Below are positions 40,765 to 55,050 of a stretch of DNA of 64,000 bases, in pieces. Numbering within the stretch: the first letter of the stretch is position 1; every line of letters starts with the position of its first letter. A model generated the notes under the pieces. The model saw nothing but the letters and a program-made list of their open reading frames with translations, ran no database searches and was not told the origin of the DNA. The stretch comes from Vespa crabro (Eukaryota; Arthropoda; Insecta; Hymenoptera; Vespidae): contig NW_025813664.1 of NCBI RefSeq assembly GCF_910589235.1, positions 186,001-250,000 on the forward strand. The letters run 5' to 3'. The position numbers and the translations under genes were made by a program.

Positions 40765-41520
40765 CTGATTTTATATTCTATCGATGCAGAATAAAGAATA
40801 TAACAAGAATATAACGTTTTTACTATGTTTAAATACGCGTTTTCATATGATAATTGTCGAAAAACCTAATCGACATACGCGAATTTCGGTATATGCGAAG
40901 ATAAAATCGTGAAATCTTTAATAATACTTGTGCCACAGTTAGAAAAATGTTACCAATCGATTCAGAACATTGCATTTCATAAGATCAAACATCTATTTTA
41001 TATTGGAAACAAAGTTTTTAACATTCTTTCATATCGTATATACGATTTTTCGCTCATATACGCGTATCGTCGAAAAACGAAAACTTGAAATCTCGTTCAA
41101 TTTCAATGATTTTATATTCTATCGATGCAGAATAAAGAATATAACAAGAATATAACGTTTTTACTATGTTTAAATACGCGTTTTCATATGATAATTGTCG
41201 AAAAACGTAATCGACATACGCGAATTTCGGTATATGCGAAGATAAAATCGTGAAATCTTTAATAATACTTGTGCCACAGTTAGAAAAATGTTACCAATCG
41301 AATCAGAACATTGCATTTCATAAGATCAAACATCTATTTTATATTGGAATCAAAGTTTTTAACATTCTTTCATATCGTATATACGATTTTTCGCTCATAT
41401 ACGCGTATCGTCGAAAAACGAAAACTTGAAATCTCGTTCAATTTCAATGATTTTATATTCTATCGATGCAGAATAATGAATATAACAAGAATATAACGAT
41501 TTTACTATGTTTAAATACGA
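40765..41520. repeat. 15-monomer duplication, second locus, copy A
   Basis: Ordered variants TTTCACTGATT (40765), TTGGAAACAAAG (unit 40970), AATAATGAAT, AACGATTTTAC and ATACGAGTTT (41520). All five recur exactly 5115 bp downstream at 45880-46635. Upstream of this point the same two regions are 19 monomers apart, so copy A contains four additional monomers between ATATCCGCG and TTTCACTGATT. Confidence 0.9.
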
Positions 41521-42645
41521 GTTTTCATATGATAATTGTCGAAAAACGTAATCGACATACGCGAATTTCGGTATATGCGAAGATAAAATCGTGAAATCTT
41601 TAATAATACTTGTGCCACAGTTAGAAAAATGTTACCAATCGATTCAGAACATTGCATTTCATAAGATCAAACATCTATTTTATATTGGAATCAAAGTTTT
41701 TAACATTCTTTCATATCGTATATACGATTTTTCGCTCATATACGCGTATCGTCGAAAAACGAAAACTTGAAATCTCGTTCAATTTCAATGATTTTATATT
41801 CTATCGATGCAGAATAAAGAATATAACAAGAATATAACGTTTTTACTATGTTTAAATACGCGTTTTCATATGATAATTGTCGAAAAACGTAATCGACATA
41901 CGCGAATTTCGGTATATGCGAAGATAAAATCGTGAAATCTTTAATAATACTTGTGCCACAGTTAGAAAAATGTTACCAATCGATTCAGAACATTGCATTT
42001 CATAAGATCAAACATCTATTTTATATTGGAATCAAAGTTTTTAACATTCTTTCATATCGTATATACGATTTTTCGCTCATATACGCGTATCGTCGGAAAA
42101 CGAAAACTTGAAATCTCGTTCAATTTCAATGATTTTATATTCTATCGATGCAGAATAAAGAATATAACAAGAATATAACGTTTTTACTATGTTTAAATAC
42201 GCGTTTTCATATGATAATTGTCGAAAAACGTAATCGACATACGCGAATTTCGGTATATGCGAAGATAAAATCGTGAAATCTTTAATAATACTTGTGCCAC
42301 AGTTAGAAAAATGTTACCAATCGATTCAGAACATTGCATTTCATAAGATCAAACATCTATTTTATATTGGAATCAAAGTTTTTAACATTCTTTCATATCG
42401 TATATACGATTTTTCGCTCATATACGCGTATCGTCGAAAAACGAAAACTTGAAATCTCGTTCAATTTCAATGATTTTATATTCTATCGATGCAGAATAAA
42501 GAATATAACAAGAATATAACGTTTTTACTATGTTTAAATACGCGTTTTCATATGATAATTGTCGAAAAACGTAATCGACATACGCGAATTTCGGTATATG
42601 CGAAGATAAAATCGTGAAATCTTTAATAATACTTGTGCCACAGTT

Positions 42646-42700
42646 AAAAAAATGTTACCAATCGATTCAGAACATTGCATTGCATAAGATCAAACATCTA
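42646..42700. repeat. Marker pair GTTAAAAAAATG and GCATTGCATAAG
   Basis: GTTAAAAAAATG is followed by GCATTGCATAAG here and again at about 48784-48838, 18 monomers away. GCATTGCAT alone also occurs in units 44039, 48131 and 51533. The shared pair indicates a segmental copy. Confidence 0.75.
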
Positions 42701-44720
42701 TTTTATATTGGAATCAAAGTTTTTAACATTCTTTCATATCGTATATACGATTTTTCGCTCATATACGCGTATCGTCGAAAAACGAAAACTTGAAATCTCG
42801 TTCAATTTCAATGATTTTATATTCTATCGATGCAGAATAAAGAATATAACAAGAATATAACGTTTTTACTATGTTTAAATACGCGTTTTCATATGATAAT
42901 TGTCGAAAAACGTAATCGACATACGCGAATTTCGGTATATGCGAAGATAAAATCGTGAAATCTTTAATAATACTTGTGCCACAGTTAGAAAAATGTTACC
43001 AATCGATTCAGAACATTGCATTTCATAAGATCAAACATCTATTTTATATTGGAATCAAAGTTTTTAACATTCTTTCATATCGTATATACGATTTTTCGCT
43101 CATATACGCGTATCGTCGAAAAACGAAAACTTGAAATCTCGTTCAATTTCAATGATTTTATATTCTATCGATGCAGAATAGAGAATATAACAAGAATATA
43201 ACGTTTTTACTATGTTTAAATACGCGTTTTCATATGATAATTGTCGAAAAACGTAATCGACATACGCGAATTTCGGTATATGCGAAGATAAAATCGTGAA
43301 ATCTTTAATAATACTTGTGCCACAGTTAGAAAAATGTTACCAATCGATTCAGAACATTGCATTTCATAAGATCAAACATCTATTTTATATTGGAATCAAA
43401 GTTTTTAACATTCTTTCATATCGTATATACGATTTTTCGCTCATATACGCGTATCGTCGAAAAACGAAAACTTGAAATCTCGTTCAATTTCAATGATTTT
43501 ATATTCTATCGATGCAGAATAAAGAATATAACAAGAATATAACGTTTTTACTATGTTTAAATACGCGTTTTCATATGATAATTGTCGTAAAACGTAATCG
43601 ACATACGCGAATTTCGGTATATGCGAAGATAAAATCGTGAAATCTTTAATAATACTTGTGCCACAGTTAGAAAAATGTTACCAATCGATTCAGAACATTG
43701 CATTTCATAAGATCAAACATCTATTTTATATTGGAATCAAAGTTTTTAACATTCTTTCATATCGTATATACGATTTTTCGCTCATATACGCGTATCGTCG
43801 AAAAACGAAAACTTGAAATCTCGTTCAATTTCAATGATTTTATATTCTATCGATGCAGAATAAAGAATATAACAAGAATATAACGTTTTTACTATGTTTA
43901 AATACGCGTTTTCATATGATAATTGTCGAAAAACGTAATCGACATACGCGAATTTCGGTATATGCGAAGATAAAATCGTGAAATCTTTAATAATACTTGT
44001 GCCACAGTTAGAAAAATGTTACCAATCGATTCAGAACATTGCATTGCATAAGATCAAACATCTATTTTATATTGGAATCAAAGTTTTTAACATTCTTTCA
44101 TATCGTATATACGATTTTTCGCTCATATACGCGTATCGTCGAAAAACGAAAACTTGAAATCTCGTTCAATTTCAATGATTTTATATTCTATCGATGCAGA
44201 ATAAAGAATATAACAAGAATATAACGTTTTTACTATGTTTAAATACGCGTTTTCATATGATAATTGTCGAAAAACGTAATCGACATACGCGAATTTCGGT
44301 ATATGCGAAGATAAAATCGTGAAATCTTTAATAATACTTGTGCCACAGTTAGAAAAATGTTACCAATCGATTCAGAACATTGCATTTCATAAGATCAAAC
44401 ATCTATTTTATATTGGAATCAAAGTTTTTAACATTCTTTCATATCGTATATACGATTTTTCGCTCATATACGCGTATCGTCGAAAAACGAAAACTTGAAA
44501 TCTCGTTCAATTTCAATGATTTTATATTCTATCGATGCAGAATAAAGAATATAACAAGAATATAACGTTTTTACTATGTTTAAATACGCGTTTTCATATG
44601 ATAATTGTCGAAAAACGTAATCGACATACGCGAATTTCGGTATATGCGAAGATAAAATCGTGAAATCTTTAATAATACTTGTGCCACAGTTAGAAAAATG
44701 TTACCAATCGATTCAGAACA

Positions 44721-45288
44721 TTGCATTTCATAAGATCAAACATCTATTTTATATTGGAATCAAAGTTTTTAACATTCTTTCATATCGAATATACGATTTT
44801 TCGCTCATATACGCGTATCGTCGAAAAACGAAAACTTGAAATCTCGTTCAATTTCAATGATTTTATATTCTATCGATGCAGAATAAAGAATATAACAAGA
44901 ATATAACGTTTTTACTATGTTTAAATACGCGTTTTCATATGATAATTGTCGAAAAACGTAATCGACATACGCGAATTTCGGTATATGCGAAGATAAAATC
45001 GTGAAATCTTTAATAATACTTGTGCCACAGTTAGAAAAATGTTACCAATCGATTCAGAACATTGCATTTCATAAGATCAAACATCTATTTTATATTGGAA
45101 TCAAAGTTTTTAACATTCTTTCATATCGTATATACGATTTTTCGCTCATATCCGCGTATCGTCGAAAAACGAAAACTTGAAATCTCGTTCAATTTCAATG
45201 ATTTTATATTCTATCGATGCAGAATAAAGAATATAACAAGAATATAACGTTTTTACTATGTTTAAATACGCGTTTTCATATGATAATA
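44721..45288. repeat. 19-monomer duplication, copy B
   Basis: Carries ATATCGAATATACG (44788), ATATCCGCG in unit 45062 and GATAATAGTCG (45288), matching 38310-38810. Only one CGAATATACG unit is present here, against two in copy A, so the extra copy arose or was lost afterwards. Confidence 0.88.
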
Positions 45289-45879
45289 GTCGAAAAACGT
45301 AATCGACATACGCGAATTTCGGTATATGCGAAGATAAAATCGTGAAATCTTTAATAATACTTGTGCCACAGTTAGAAAAATGTTACCAATCGATTCAGAA
45401 CATTGCATTTCATAAGATCAAACATCTATTTTATATTGGAATCAAAGTTTTTAACATTCTTTCATATCGTATATACGATTTTTCGCTCATATACGCGTAT
45501 CGTCGAAAAACGAAAACTTGAAATCTCGTTCAATTTCAATGATTTTATATTCTATCGATGCAGAATAAAGAATATAACAAGAATATAACGTTTTTACTAT
45601 GTTTAAATACGCGTTTTCATATGATAATTGTCGAAAAACGTAATCGACATACGCGAATTTCGGTATATGCGAAGATAAAATCGTGAAATCTTTAATAATA
45701 CTTGTGCCACAGTTAGAAAAATGTTACCAATCGATTCAGAACATTGCATTTCATAAGATCAAACATCTATTTTATATTGGAATCAAAGTTTTTAACATTC
45801 TTTCATATCGTATATACGATTTTTCGCTCATATACGCGTATCGTCGAAAAACGAAAACTTGAAATCTCGTTCAATTTCA

Positions 45880-46635
45880 CTGATTTTATATTCTATCGAT
45901 GCAGAATAAAGAATATAACAAGAATATAACGTTTTTACTATGTTTAAATACGCGTTTTCATATGATAATTGTCGAAAAACGTAATCGACATACGCGAATT
46001 TCGGTATATGCGAAGATAAAATCGTGAAATCTTTAATAATACTTGTGCCACAGTTAGAAAAATGTTACCAATCGATTCAGAACATTGCATTTCATAAGAT
46101 CAAACATCTATTTTATATTGGAAACAAAGTTTTTAACATTCTTTCATATCGTATATACGATTTTTCGCTCATATACGCGTATCGTCGAAAAACGAAAACT
46201 TGAAATCTCGTTCAATTTCAATGATTTTATATTCTATCGATGCAGAATAAAGAATATAACAAGAATATAACGTTTTTACTATGTTTAAATACGCGTTTTC
46301 ATATGATAATTGTCGAAAAACGTAATCGACATAAGCGAATTTCGGTATATGCGAAGATAAAATCGTGAAATCTTTAATAATACTTGTGCCACAGTTAGAA
46401 AAATGTTACCAATCGATTCAGAACATTGCATTTCATAAGATCAAACATCTATTTTATATTGGAATCAAAGTTTTTAACATTCTTTCATATCGTATATACG
46501 ATTTTTCGCTCATATACGCGTATCGTCGAAAAACGAAAACTTGAAATCTCGTTCAATTTCATTGATTTTATATTCTATCGATGCAGAATAATGAATATAA
46601 CAAGAATATAACGATTTTACTATGTTTAAATACGA
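45880..46635. repeat. 15-monomer duplication, second locus, copy B
   Basis: Five variants shared with 40765-41520 in the same order. Private changes are CATAAGCGAAT and TTTCATTGATT in copy B, versus AACCTAATCG and CGAATCAGAAC in copy A. Confidence 0.9.
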
Positions 46636-49600
46636 GTTTTCATATGATAATTGTCGAAAAACGTAATCGACATACGCGAATTTCGGTATATGCGAAGATA
46701 AAATCGTGAAATCTTTAATAATACTTGTGCCACAGTTAGAAAAATGTTACCAATCGATTCAGAACATTGCATTTCATAAGATCAAACATCTATTTTATAT
46801 TGGAATCAAAGTTTTTAACATTCTTTCATATCGTATATACGATTTTTCGCTCATATACGCGTATCGTCGAAAAACGAAAACTTGAAATCTCGTTCAATTT
46901 CAATGATTTTATATTCTATCGATGCAGAATAAAGAATATAACAAGAATATAACGTTTTTACTATGTTTAAATACGCGTTTTCATATGATAATTGTCGAAA
47001 AACGTAATCGACATACGCGAATTTCGGTATATGCGAAGATAAAATCGTGAAATCTTTAATAATACTTGTGCCACAGTTAGAAAAATGTTACCAATCGATT
47101 CAGAACATTGCATTTCATAAGATCAAACATCTATTTTATATTGGAATCAAAGTTTTTAACATTCTTTCATATCGTATATACGATTTTTCGCTCATATACG
47201 CGTATCGTCGAAAAACGAAAACTTGAAATCTCGTTCAATTTCAATGATTTTATATTCTATCGATGCAGAATAAAGAATATAACAAGAATATAACGTTTTT
47301 ACTATGTTTAAATACGCGTTTTCATATGATAATTGTCGAAAAACGTAATCGACATACGCGAATTTCGGTATATGCGAAGATAAAATCGTGAAATCTTTAA
47401 TAATACTTGTGCCACAGTTAGAAAAATGTTACCAATCGATTCAGAACATTGCATTTCATAAGATCAAACATCTATTTTATATTGGAATCAAAGTTTTTAA
47501 CATTCTTTCATATCGTATATACGATTTTTCGCTCATATACGCGTATCGTCGAAAAACGAAAACTTGAAATCTCGTTCAATTTCAATGATTTTATATTCTA
47601 TCGATGCAGAATAAAGAATATAACAAGAATATAACGTTTTTACTATGTTTAAATACGCGTTTTCATATGATAATTGTCGAAAAACGTAATCGACATACGC
47701 GAATTTCGGTATATGCGAAGATAAAATCGTGAAATCTTTAATAATACTTGTGCCACAGTTAGAAAAATGTTACCAATCGATTCAGAACATTGCATTTCAT
47801 AAGATCAAACATCTATTTTATATTGGAATCAAAGTTTTTAACATTCTTTCATATCGTATATACGATTTTTCGCTCATATACGCGTATCGTCGAAAAACGA
47901 AAACTTGAAATCTCGTTCAATTTCAATGATTTTATATTCTATCGATGCAGAATAAAGAATATAACAAGAATATAACGTTTTTACTATGTTTAAATACGCG
48001 TTTTCATATGATAATTGTCGAAAAACGTAATCGACATACGCGAATTTCGGTATATGCGAAGATAAAATCGTGAAATCTTTAATAATACTTGTGCCACAGT
48101 TAGAAAAATGTTACCAATCGACTCAGAACATTGCATTGCATAAGATCAAACATCTATTTTATATTGGAATCAAAGTTTTTAACATTCTTTCATATCGTAT
48201 ATACGATTTTTCGCTCATATACGCGTATCGTCGAAAAACGAAAACTTGAAATCTCGTTCAATTTCAATGATTTTATATTCTATCGATGCAGAATAAAGAA
48301 TATAACAAGAATATAACGTTTATACTATGTTTAAATACGCGTTTTCATATGATAATTGTCGAAAAACGTAATCGACATACGCGAATTTCGGTATATGCGA
48401 AGATAAAATCGTGAAATCTTTAATAATACTTGTGCCACAGTTAGAAAAATGTTACCAATCGATTCAGAACATTGCATTTCATAAGATCAAACATCTATTT
48501 TATATTGGAATCAAAGTTTTTAACATTCTTTCATATCGTATATACGATTTTTCGCTCATATACGCGTATCGTCGAAAAACGAAAACTTGAAATCTCGTTC
48601 AATTTCAATGATTTTCTATTCTATCGATGCAGAATAAAGAATATAACAAGAATATAACGTTTTTACTATGTTTAAATACGCGTTTTCATATGATAATTGT
48701 CGAAAAACGTAATCGACATACGCGAATTTCGGTATATGCGAAGATAAAATCGTGAAATCTTTAATAATACTTGTGCCACAGTTAAAAAAATGTTACCAAT
48801 CGATTCAGAACATTGCATTGCATAAGATCAAACATCTATTTTATATTGGAATCAAAGTTTTTAACATTCTTTCATATCGTATATACGATTTTTCGCTCAT
48901 ATACGCGTATCGTCGAAAAACGAAAACTTGAAATCTCGTTCAATTTCAATGATTTTATATTCTATCGATGCAGAATAAAGAATATAACAAGAATATAACG
49001 TTTTTACTATGTTTAAATACGCTTTTTCATATGATAATTGTCGAAAAACGTAATCGACATACGCGAATTTCGGTATATGCGAAGATAAAATCGTGAAATC
49101 TTTAATAATACTTGTGCCACAGTTAGAAAAATGTTACCAATCGATTCAGAACATTGCATTTCATAAGATCAAACATCTATTTTATATTGGAATCAAAGTT
49201 TTTAACATTCTTTCATATCGTATATACGATTTTTCGCTCATATACGCGTATCGTCGAAAAACGAAAACTTGAAATCTCGTTCAATTTCAATGATTTTATA
49301 TTCTATCGATGCAGAATAAAGAATATAACAAGAATATAACGTTTTTACTATGTTTAAATACGCGTTTTCATATGATAATTGTCGAAAAACGTAATCGACA
49401 TACGCGAATTTCGGTATATGCGAAGATAAAATCGTGAAATCTTTAATAATACTTGTGCCACAGTTAGAAAAATGTTACCAATCGATTCAGAACATTGCAT
49501 TTCATAAGATCAAACATCTATTTTATATTGGAATCAAAGTTTTTAACATTCTTTCATATCGTATATACGATTTTTCGCTCATATACGCGTATCGTCGAAA

Positions 49601-49835
49601 AACGAAAACTTGAAATCTCGTTCAATTTCAATGATTTTATATTCTATCGATGCAGAATAAAGAATATAACAAGAATATAACGTTTTTACTATGTTTAAAT
49701 ACGCGTTTTCATATGATAATTGTCGAAAAACGTAATCGACATACGCGAATTTCGGTATATGCGAAGATAAAATCGTGAAATCTTTAATAATACTTGTGCC
49801 ACAGTTAGAAAAATGTTACCAATCGATTCAGAACA

Positions 49836-50516
49836 TTGCATTTCATAAGATCAAACATCTATTTTATATTGGAATCAAAGTTTTTAACATTCTTTCATAT
49901 CGTATATACGATTTTTCGCTCATATACGCGTATCGTCGAAAAACAAAACTTGAAATCTCGTTCAATTTCAATGATTTTATATTCTATCGATGCAGAATAA
50001 AGAATATAACAAGAATATAACGTTTTTACTATGTTTAAATACGCGTTTTCATATGATAATTGTCGAAAAACGTAATCGACATACGCGAATTTCGGTATAT
50101 GCGAAGATAAAATCGTGAAATCTTTAATAATACTTGTGCCACAGTTAGAAAAATGTTACCAATCGATTCAGAACATTGCATTTCATAAGATCAAACATCT
50201 ATTTTATATTGGAATCAAAGTTTTTAACATTCTTTCATATCGTATATACGATTTTTCGCTCATATACGCGTATCGTCGAAAAACGAAAACTTGAAATCTC
50301 GTTCAATTTCAATGATTTTATATTCTATCGATGCAGAATAATGAATATAACAAGAATATAACGTTTTTACTATGTTTAAATACGAGTTTTCATATGATAA
50401 TTGTCGAAAAACGTAATCGACATACGCGAATTTCGGTATATGCGAAGATAAAATCGTGAAATCTTTAATAATACTTGTGCCACAGTTAGAAAAATGTTAC
50501 CAATCGATTCAGAACA
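49836..50516. repeat. G-deletion unit followed by AATAATGAAT/ATACGAGTTT unit
   Basis: Ordered pair of a 340 bp unit (deletion at 49944/49945) and a unit with AATAATGAAT plus ATACGAGTTT. The same pair is found at 54943-55623, 15 monomers downstream, and at 57670-58350, eight more monomers downstream. It ties the 50 kb region to the 8-monomer duplication. Confidence 0.85.
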
Positions 50517-50857
50517 TTGCATTTCATAAGATCAAACATCTATTTTATATTGGAATCAAAGTTTTTAACATTCTTTCGTATCGTATATACGATTTTTCGC
50601 TCATATACGCGTATCGTCGAAAAACGAAAACTTGAAATCTCGTTCAATTTCAATGATTTTATATTCTATCGATGCAGAATAAAGAATATAACAAGAATAT
50701 AACGTTTTTACTATGTTTAAATACGCGTTTTCATATGATAATTGTCGAAAAACGTAATCGACATACGCGAATTTCGGTATATGCGAAGATAAAATCGTGA
50801 AATCTTTAATAATACTTGTGCCACAGTTAGAAAAATGTTACCAATCGATTCAGAACA

Positions 50858-51191
50858 TTGCATTTCATAAGATCAAACATCTATTTTATATTGGAATCTA
50901 AGTTTTTAACATTCTTTCATATCGTATTTTTCGCTCATATACGCGTATCGTCGAAAAACGAAAACTTGAAATCTCGTTCAATTTCAATGATTTTATATTC
51001 TATCGATGCAGAATAAAGAATATAACAAGAATATAACGTTTTTACTATGTTTAAATACGCGTTTTCATATGATAATTGTCGAAAAACGTAATCGACATAC
51101 GCGAATTTCGGTATATGCGAAGATAAAATCGTGAAATCTTTAATAATACTTGTGCCACAGTTAGAAAAATGTTACCAATCGATTCAGAACA
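50858..51191. repeat. 334 bp monomer with 7 bp deletion, third occurrence
   Basis: The same 7 bp loss, junction 50927/50928, but without the TGTCTAAAT, TTAGAAATATG or AATAATGAAT markers that accompany it at 27.4 and 32.5 kb. It carries its own GGAATCTAAG. It may be an independent recurrence at the palindrome or a copy separated from its flanks by exchange. Confidence 0.93.
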
Positions 51192-51532
51192 TTGCATTTC
51201 ATAAGATCAAACATCTATTTTATATTGGAATCAAAGTTTTTAACATTCTTTCATATCGTATATACGATTTTTCGCTCATATACGCGTATCGTCGAAAAAC
51301 GAAAACTTGAAATCTCGTTCAATTTCAATGATTTTATATTCTATCGATGCAGAATAAAGAATATAACAAGAATATAACGTTTTTACTATGTTTAAATACG
51401 CGTTTTCATATGATAATTGTCGAAAAACGTAATCGACATACGCGAATTTCGGTATATGCGAAGATAAAATCGTGAAATCTTTAATAATACTTGTGCCACA
51501 GTTAGAAAAATGTTACCAATCGATTCAGAACA

Positions 51533-52214
51533 TTGCATTGCATAAGATCAAACATCTATTTTATATTGGAATCAAAGTTTTTAACATTCTTTCATATCGT
51601 ATATACGATTTTTCGCTCATATACGCGTATCGTCGAAAAACGAAAACTTGAAATCTCGTTCAATTTCAATGATTTTATATTCTATCGATGCAGAATAAAG
51701 AATATAACAAGAATATAACGTTTTTACTATGTTTAAATACGCGTTTTCATATGATAATTGTCGAAAAACGTAATCGACATACGCGAATTTCGGTATATGC
51801 GAAGATAAAATCGTGATATCTTTAATAATACTTGTGCCACAGTTAGAAAAATGTTACCAATCGATTCAGAACATTGCATTTCATAAGATCAAACATCTAT
51901 TTTATATTGGAATCAAAGTTTTTAACATTCTTTCATATCGTATATACGATTTTTCGCTCATATACGCGTATCGTCGAAAAACGAAAACTTGAAATCTCGT
52001 TCAATTTCAATGATTTTATATTCTATCGATGCAGAATAAAGAATATAACAAGAATATAACGTTTTTACTATGTTTAAATACGCGTTTTCATATGATAATT
52101 GTCGAAAAACGTAATCGACATACGCGAATTTCGGTATATGCGAAGATAAAATCGTGATATCTTTAATAATACTTGTGCCACAGTTAGAAAAATGTTTCCA
52201 ATCGATTCAGAACA
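51533..52214. repeat. Consecutive units with TCGTGATATC
   Basis: TCGTGATATCTTTAAT (A>T) is present at about 51817 and again at about 52158, in two consecutive units and nowhere else that I saw. This fits a one-monomer duplication. Confidence 0.8.
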
Positions 52215-55050
52215 TTGCATTTCATAAGATCAAACATCTATTTTATATTGGAATCAAAGTTTTTAACATTCTTTCATATCGTATATACGATTTTTCGCTC
52301 ATATACGCGTATCGTCGAAAAACGAAAACTTGAAATCTCGTTCAATTTCAATGATTTTATATTCTATCGATGCAGAATAAAGAATATAACAAGAATATAA
52401 CGTTTTTACTATGTTTAAATACGCGTTTTCATATGATAATTGTCGAAAAACGTAATCGACATACGCGAATTTCGGTATATGCGAAGATAAAATCGTGAAA
52501 TCTTTAATAATACTTGTGCCACAGTTAGAAAAATGTTACCAATCGATTCAGAACATTGCATTTCATAAGATCAAACATCTATTTTATATTGGAATCAAAG
52601 TTTTTAACATTCTATCATATCGTATATACGATTTTTCGCTCATATACGCGTATCGTCGAAAAATGAAAACTTGAAATCTCGTTCAATTTCAATGATTTTA
52701 TATTCTATCGATGCAGAATAAAGAATATAACAAGAATATAACGTTTTTACTATGTTTAAATACGCGTTTTCATATGATAATTGTCGAAAAACGTAATCGA
52801 CATACGCGAATTTCGGTATATGCGAAGATAAAATCGTGAAATCTTTAATAATACTTGTGCCACAGTTAGAAAAATGTTACCAATCGATTCAGAACATTGC
52901 ATTTCATAAGATCAAACATCTATTTTATATTGGAATCAAAGTTTTTAACATTCTTTCATATCGTATATACGATTTTTCGCTCATATACGCGTATCGTCGA
53001 AAAACGAAAACTTGAAATCTCGTTCAATTTCAATGATTTTATATTCTATCGATGCAGAATAAAGAATATAACAAGAATATAACGTTTTTACTATGTTTAA
53101 ATACGCGTTTTCATATGATAATTGTCGAAAAACGTAATCGACATACGCGAATTTCGGTATATGCGAAGATAAAATCAAGAAATCTTTAATAATACTTGTG
53201 CCACAGTTAGAAAAATGTTACCAATCGATTCAGAACATTGCATTTCATAAGATCAAACATCTATTTTATATTGGAATCAAAGTTTTTAACATTCTTTCAT
53301 ATCGCATATACGATTTTTCGCTCATATACGCGTATCGTCGAAAAACGAAAACTTGAAATCTCGTTCAATTTCAATGATTTTATATTCTATCGATGCAGAA
53401 TAAAGAATATAACAAGAATATAACGTTTTTACTATGTTTAAATACGCGTTTTCATATGATAATTGTCGAAAAACGTAATCGACATACGCGAATTTCGGTA
53501 TATGCGAAGATAAAATCGTGAAATCTTTAATAATACTTGTGCCACAGTTAGAAAAATGTTACCAATCGATTCAGAACATTGCATTTCATAAGATCAAACA
53601 TCTATTTTATATTGGAATCAAAGTTTTTAACATTCTTTCATATCGTATATACGATTTTTCGCTCATATACGCGTATCGTCGAAAAACGAAAACTTGAAAT
53701 CTCGTTCAATTTCAATGATTTTATATTCTATCGATGCAGAATAAAGAATATAACAAGAATATAACGGTTTTACTATGTTTAAATACGCGTTTTCATATGA
53801 TAATTGTCGAAAAACGTAATCGACATACGCGAATTTCGGTATATGCGAAGATAAAATCGTGAAATCTTTAATAATACTTGTGCCACAGTTAGAAAAATGT
53901 TACCAATGGATTCAGAACATTGCATTTCATAAGATCAAACATCTATTTTATATTGCAATCAAAGTTTTTAACATTCTTTCATATCGTATATACGATTTTT
54001 CGCTCATATACGCGTATCGTCGAAAAACGAAAACTTGAAATCTCGTTCAATTTCAATGATTTTATATTCTATCGATGCAGAATAAAGAATATAACAAGAA
54101 TATAACGTTTTTACTATGTTTAAATACGCGTTTTCATATGATAATTGTCGAAAAACGTAATCGACATACGCGAATTTCGGTATATGCGAAGATAAAATCG
54201 TGAAATCTTTAATAATACTTGTGCCACAGTTAGAAAAATGTTACCAATCGATTCAGAACATTGCATTTCATAAGATCAAACATCTATTTTATATTGGAAT
54301 CAAAGTTTTTAACATTCTTTCATATCGTATATACGATTTTTCGCTCATATACGCGTATCGTCGAAAAACGAAAACTTGAAATCTCGTTCAATTTCAATGA
54401 TTTTATATTCTATCGATGCAGAATAAAGAATATAACAAGAATATAACGTTTTTACTATGTTTAAATACGCGTTTTCATATGATAATTGTCGAAAAACGTA
54501 ATCGACATACGCGAATTTCGGTATATGCGAAGATAAAATCGTGAAATCTTTAATAATACTTGTGCCACAGTTAGAAAAATGTTACCAATCGATTCAGAAC
54601 ATTGCATTTCATAAGATCAAACATCTATTTTATATTGGAATCAAAGTTTTTAACATTCTTTCATATCGTATATACGATTTTTCGCTCATATACGCGTATC
54701 GTCGAAAAACGAAAACTTGAAATCTCGTTCAATTTCAATGATTTTATATTCTATCGATGCAGAATAAAGAATATAACAAGAATATAACGTTTTTACTATG
54801 TTTAAATACGCGTTTTCATATGATAATTGTCGAAAAACGTAATCGACATACGCGAATTTCGGTATATGCGAAGATAAAATCGTGAAATCTTTAATAATAC
54901 TTGTGCCACAGTTAGAAAAATGTTACCAATCGATTCAGAACATTGCATTTCATAAGATCAAACATCTATTTTATATTGGAATCAAAGTTTTTAACATTCT
55001 TTCATATCGTATATACGATTTTTCGCTCATATACGCGTATCGTCGAAAAA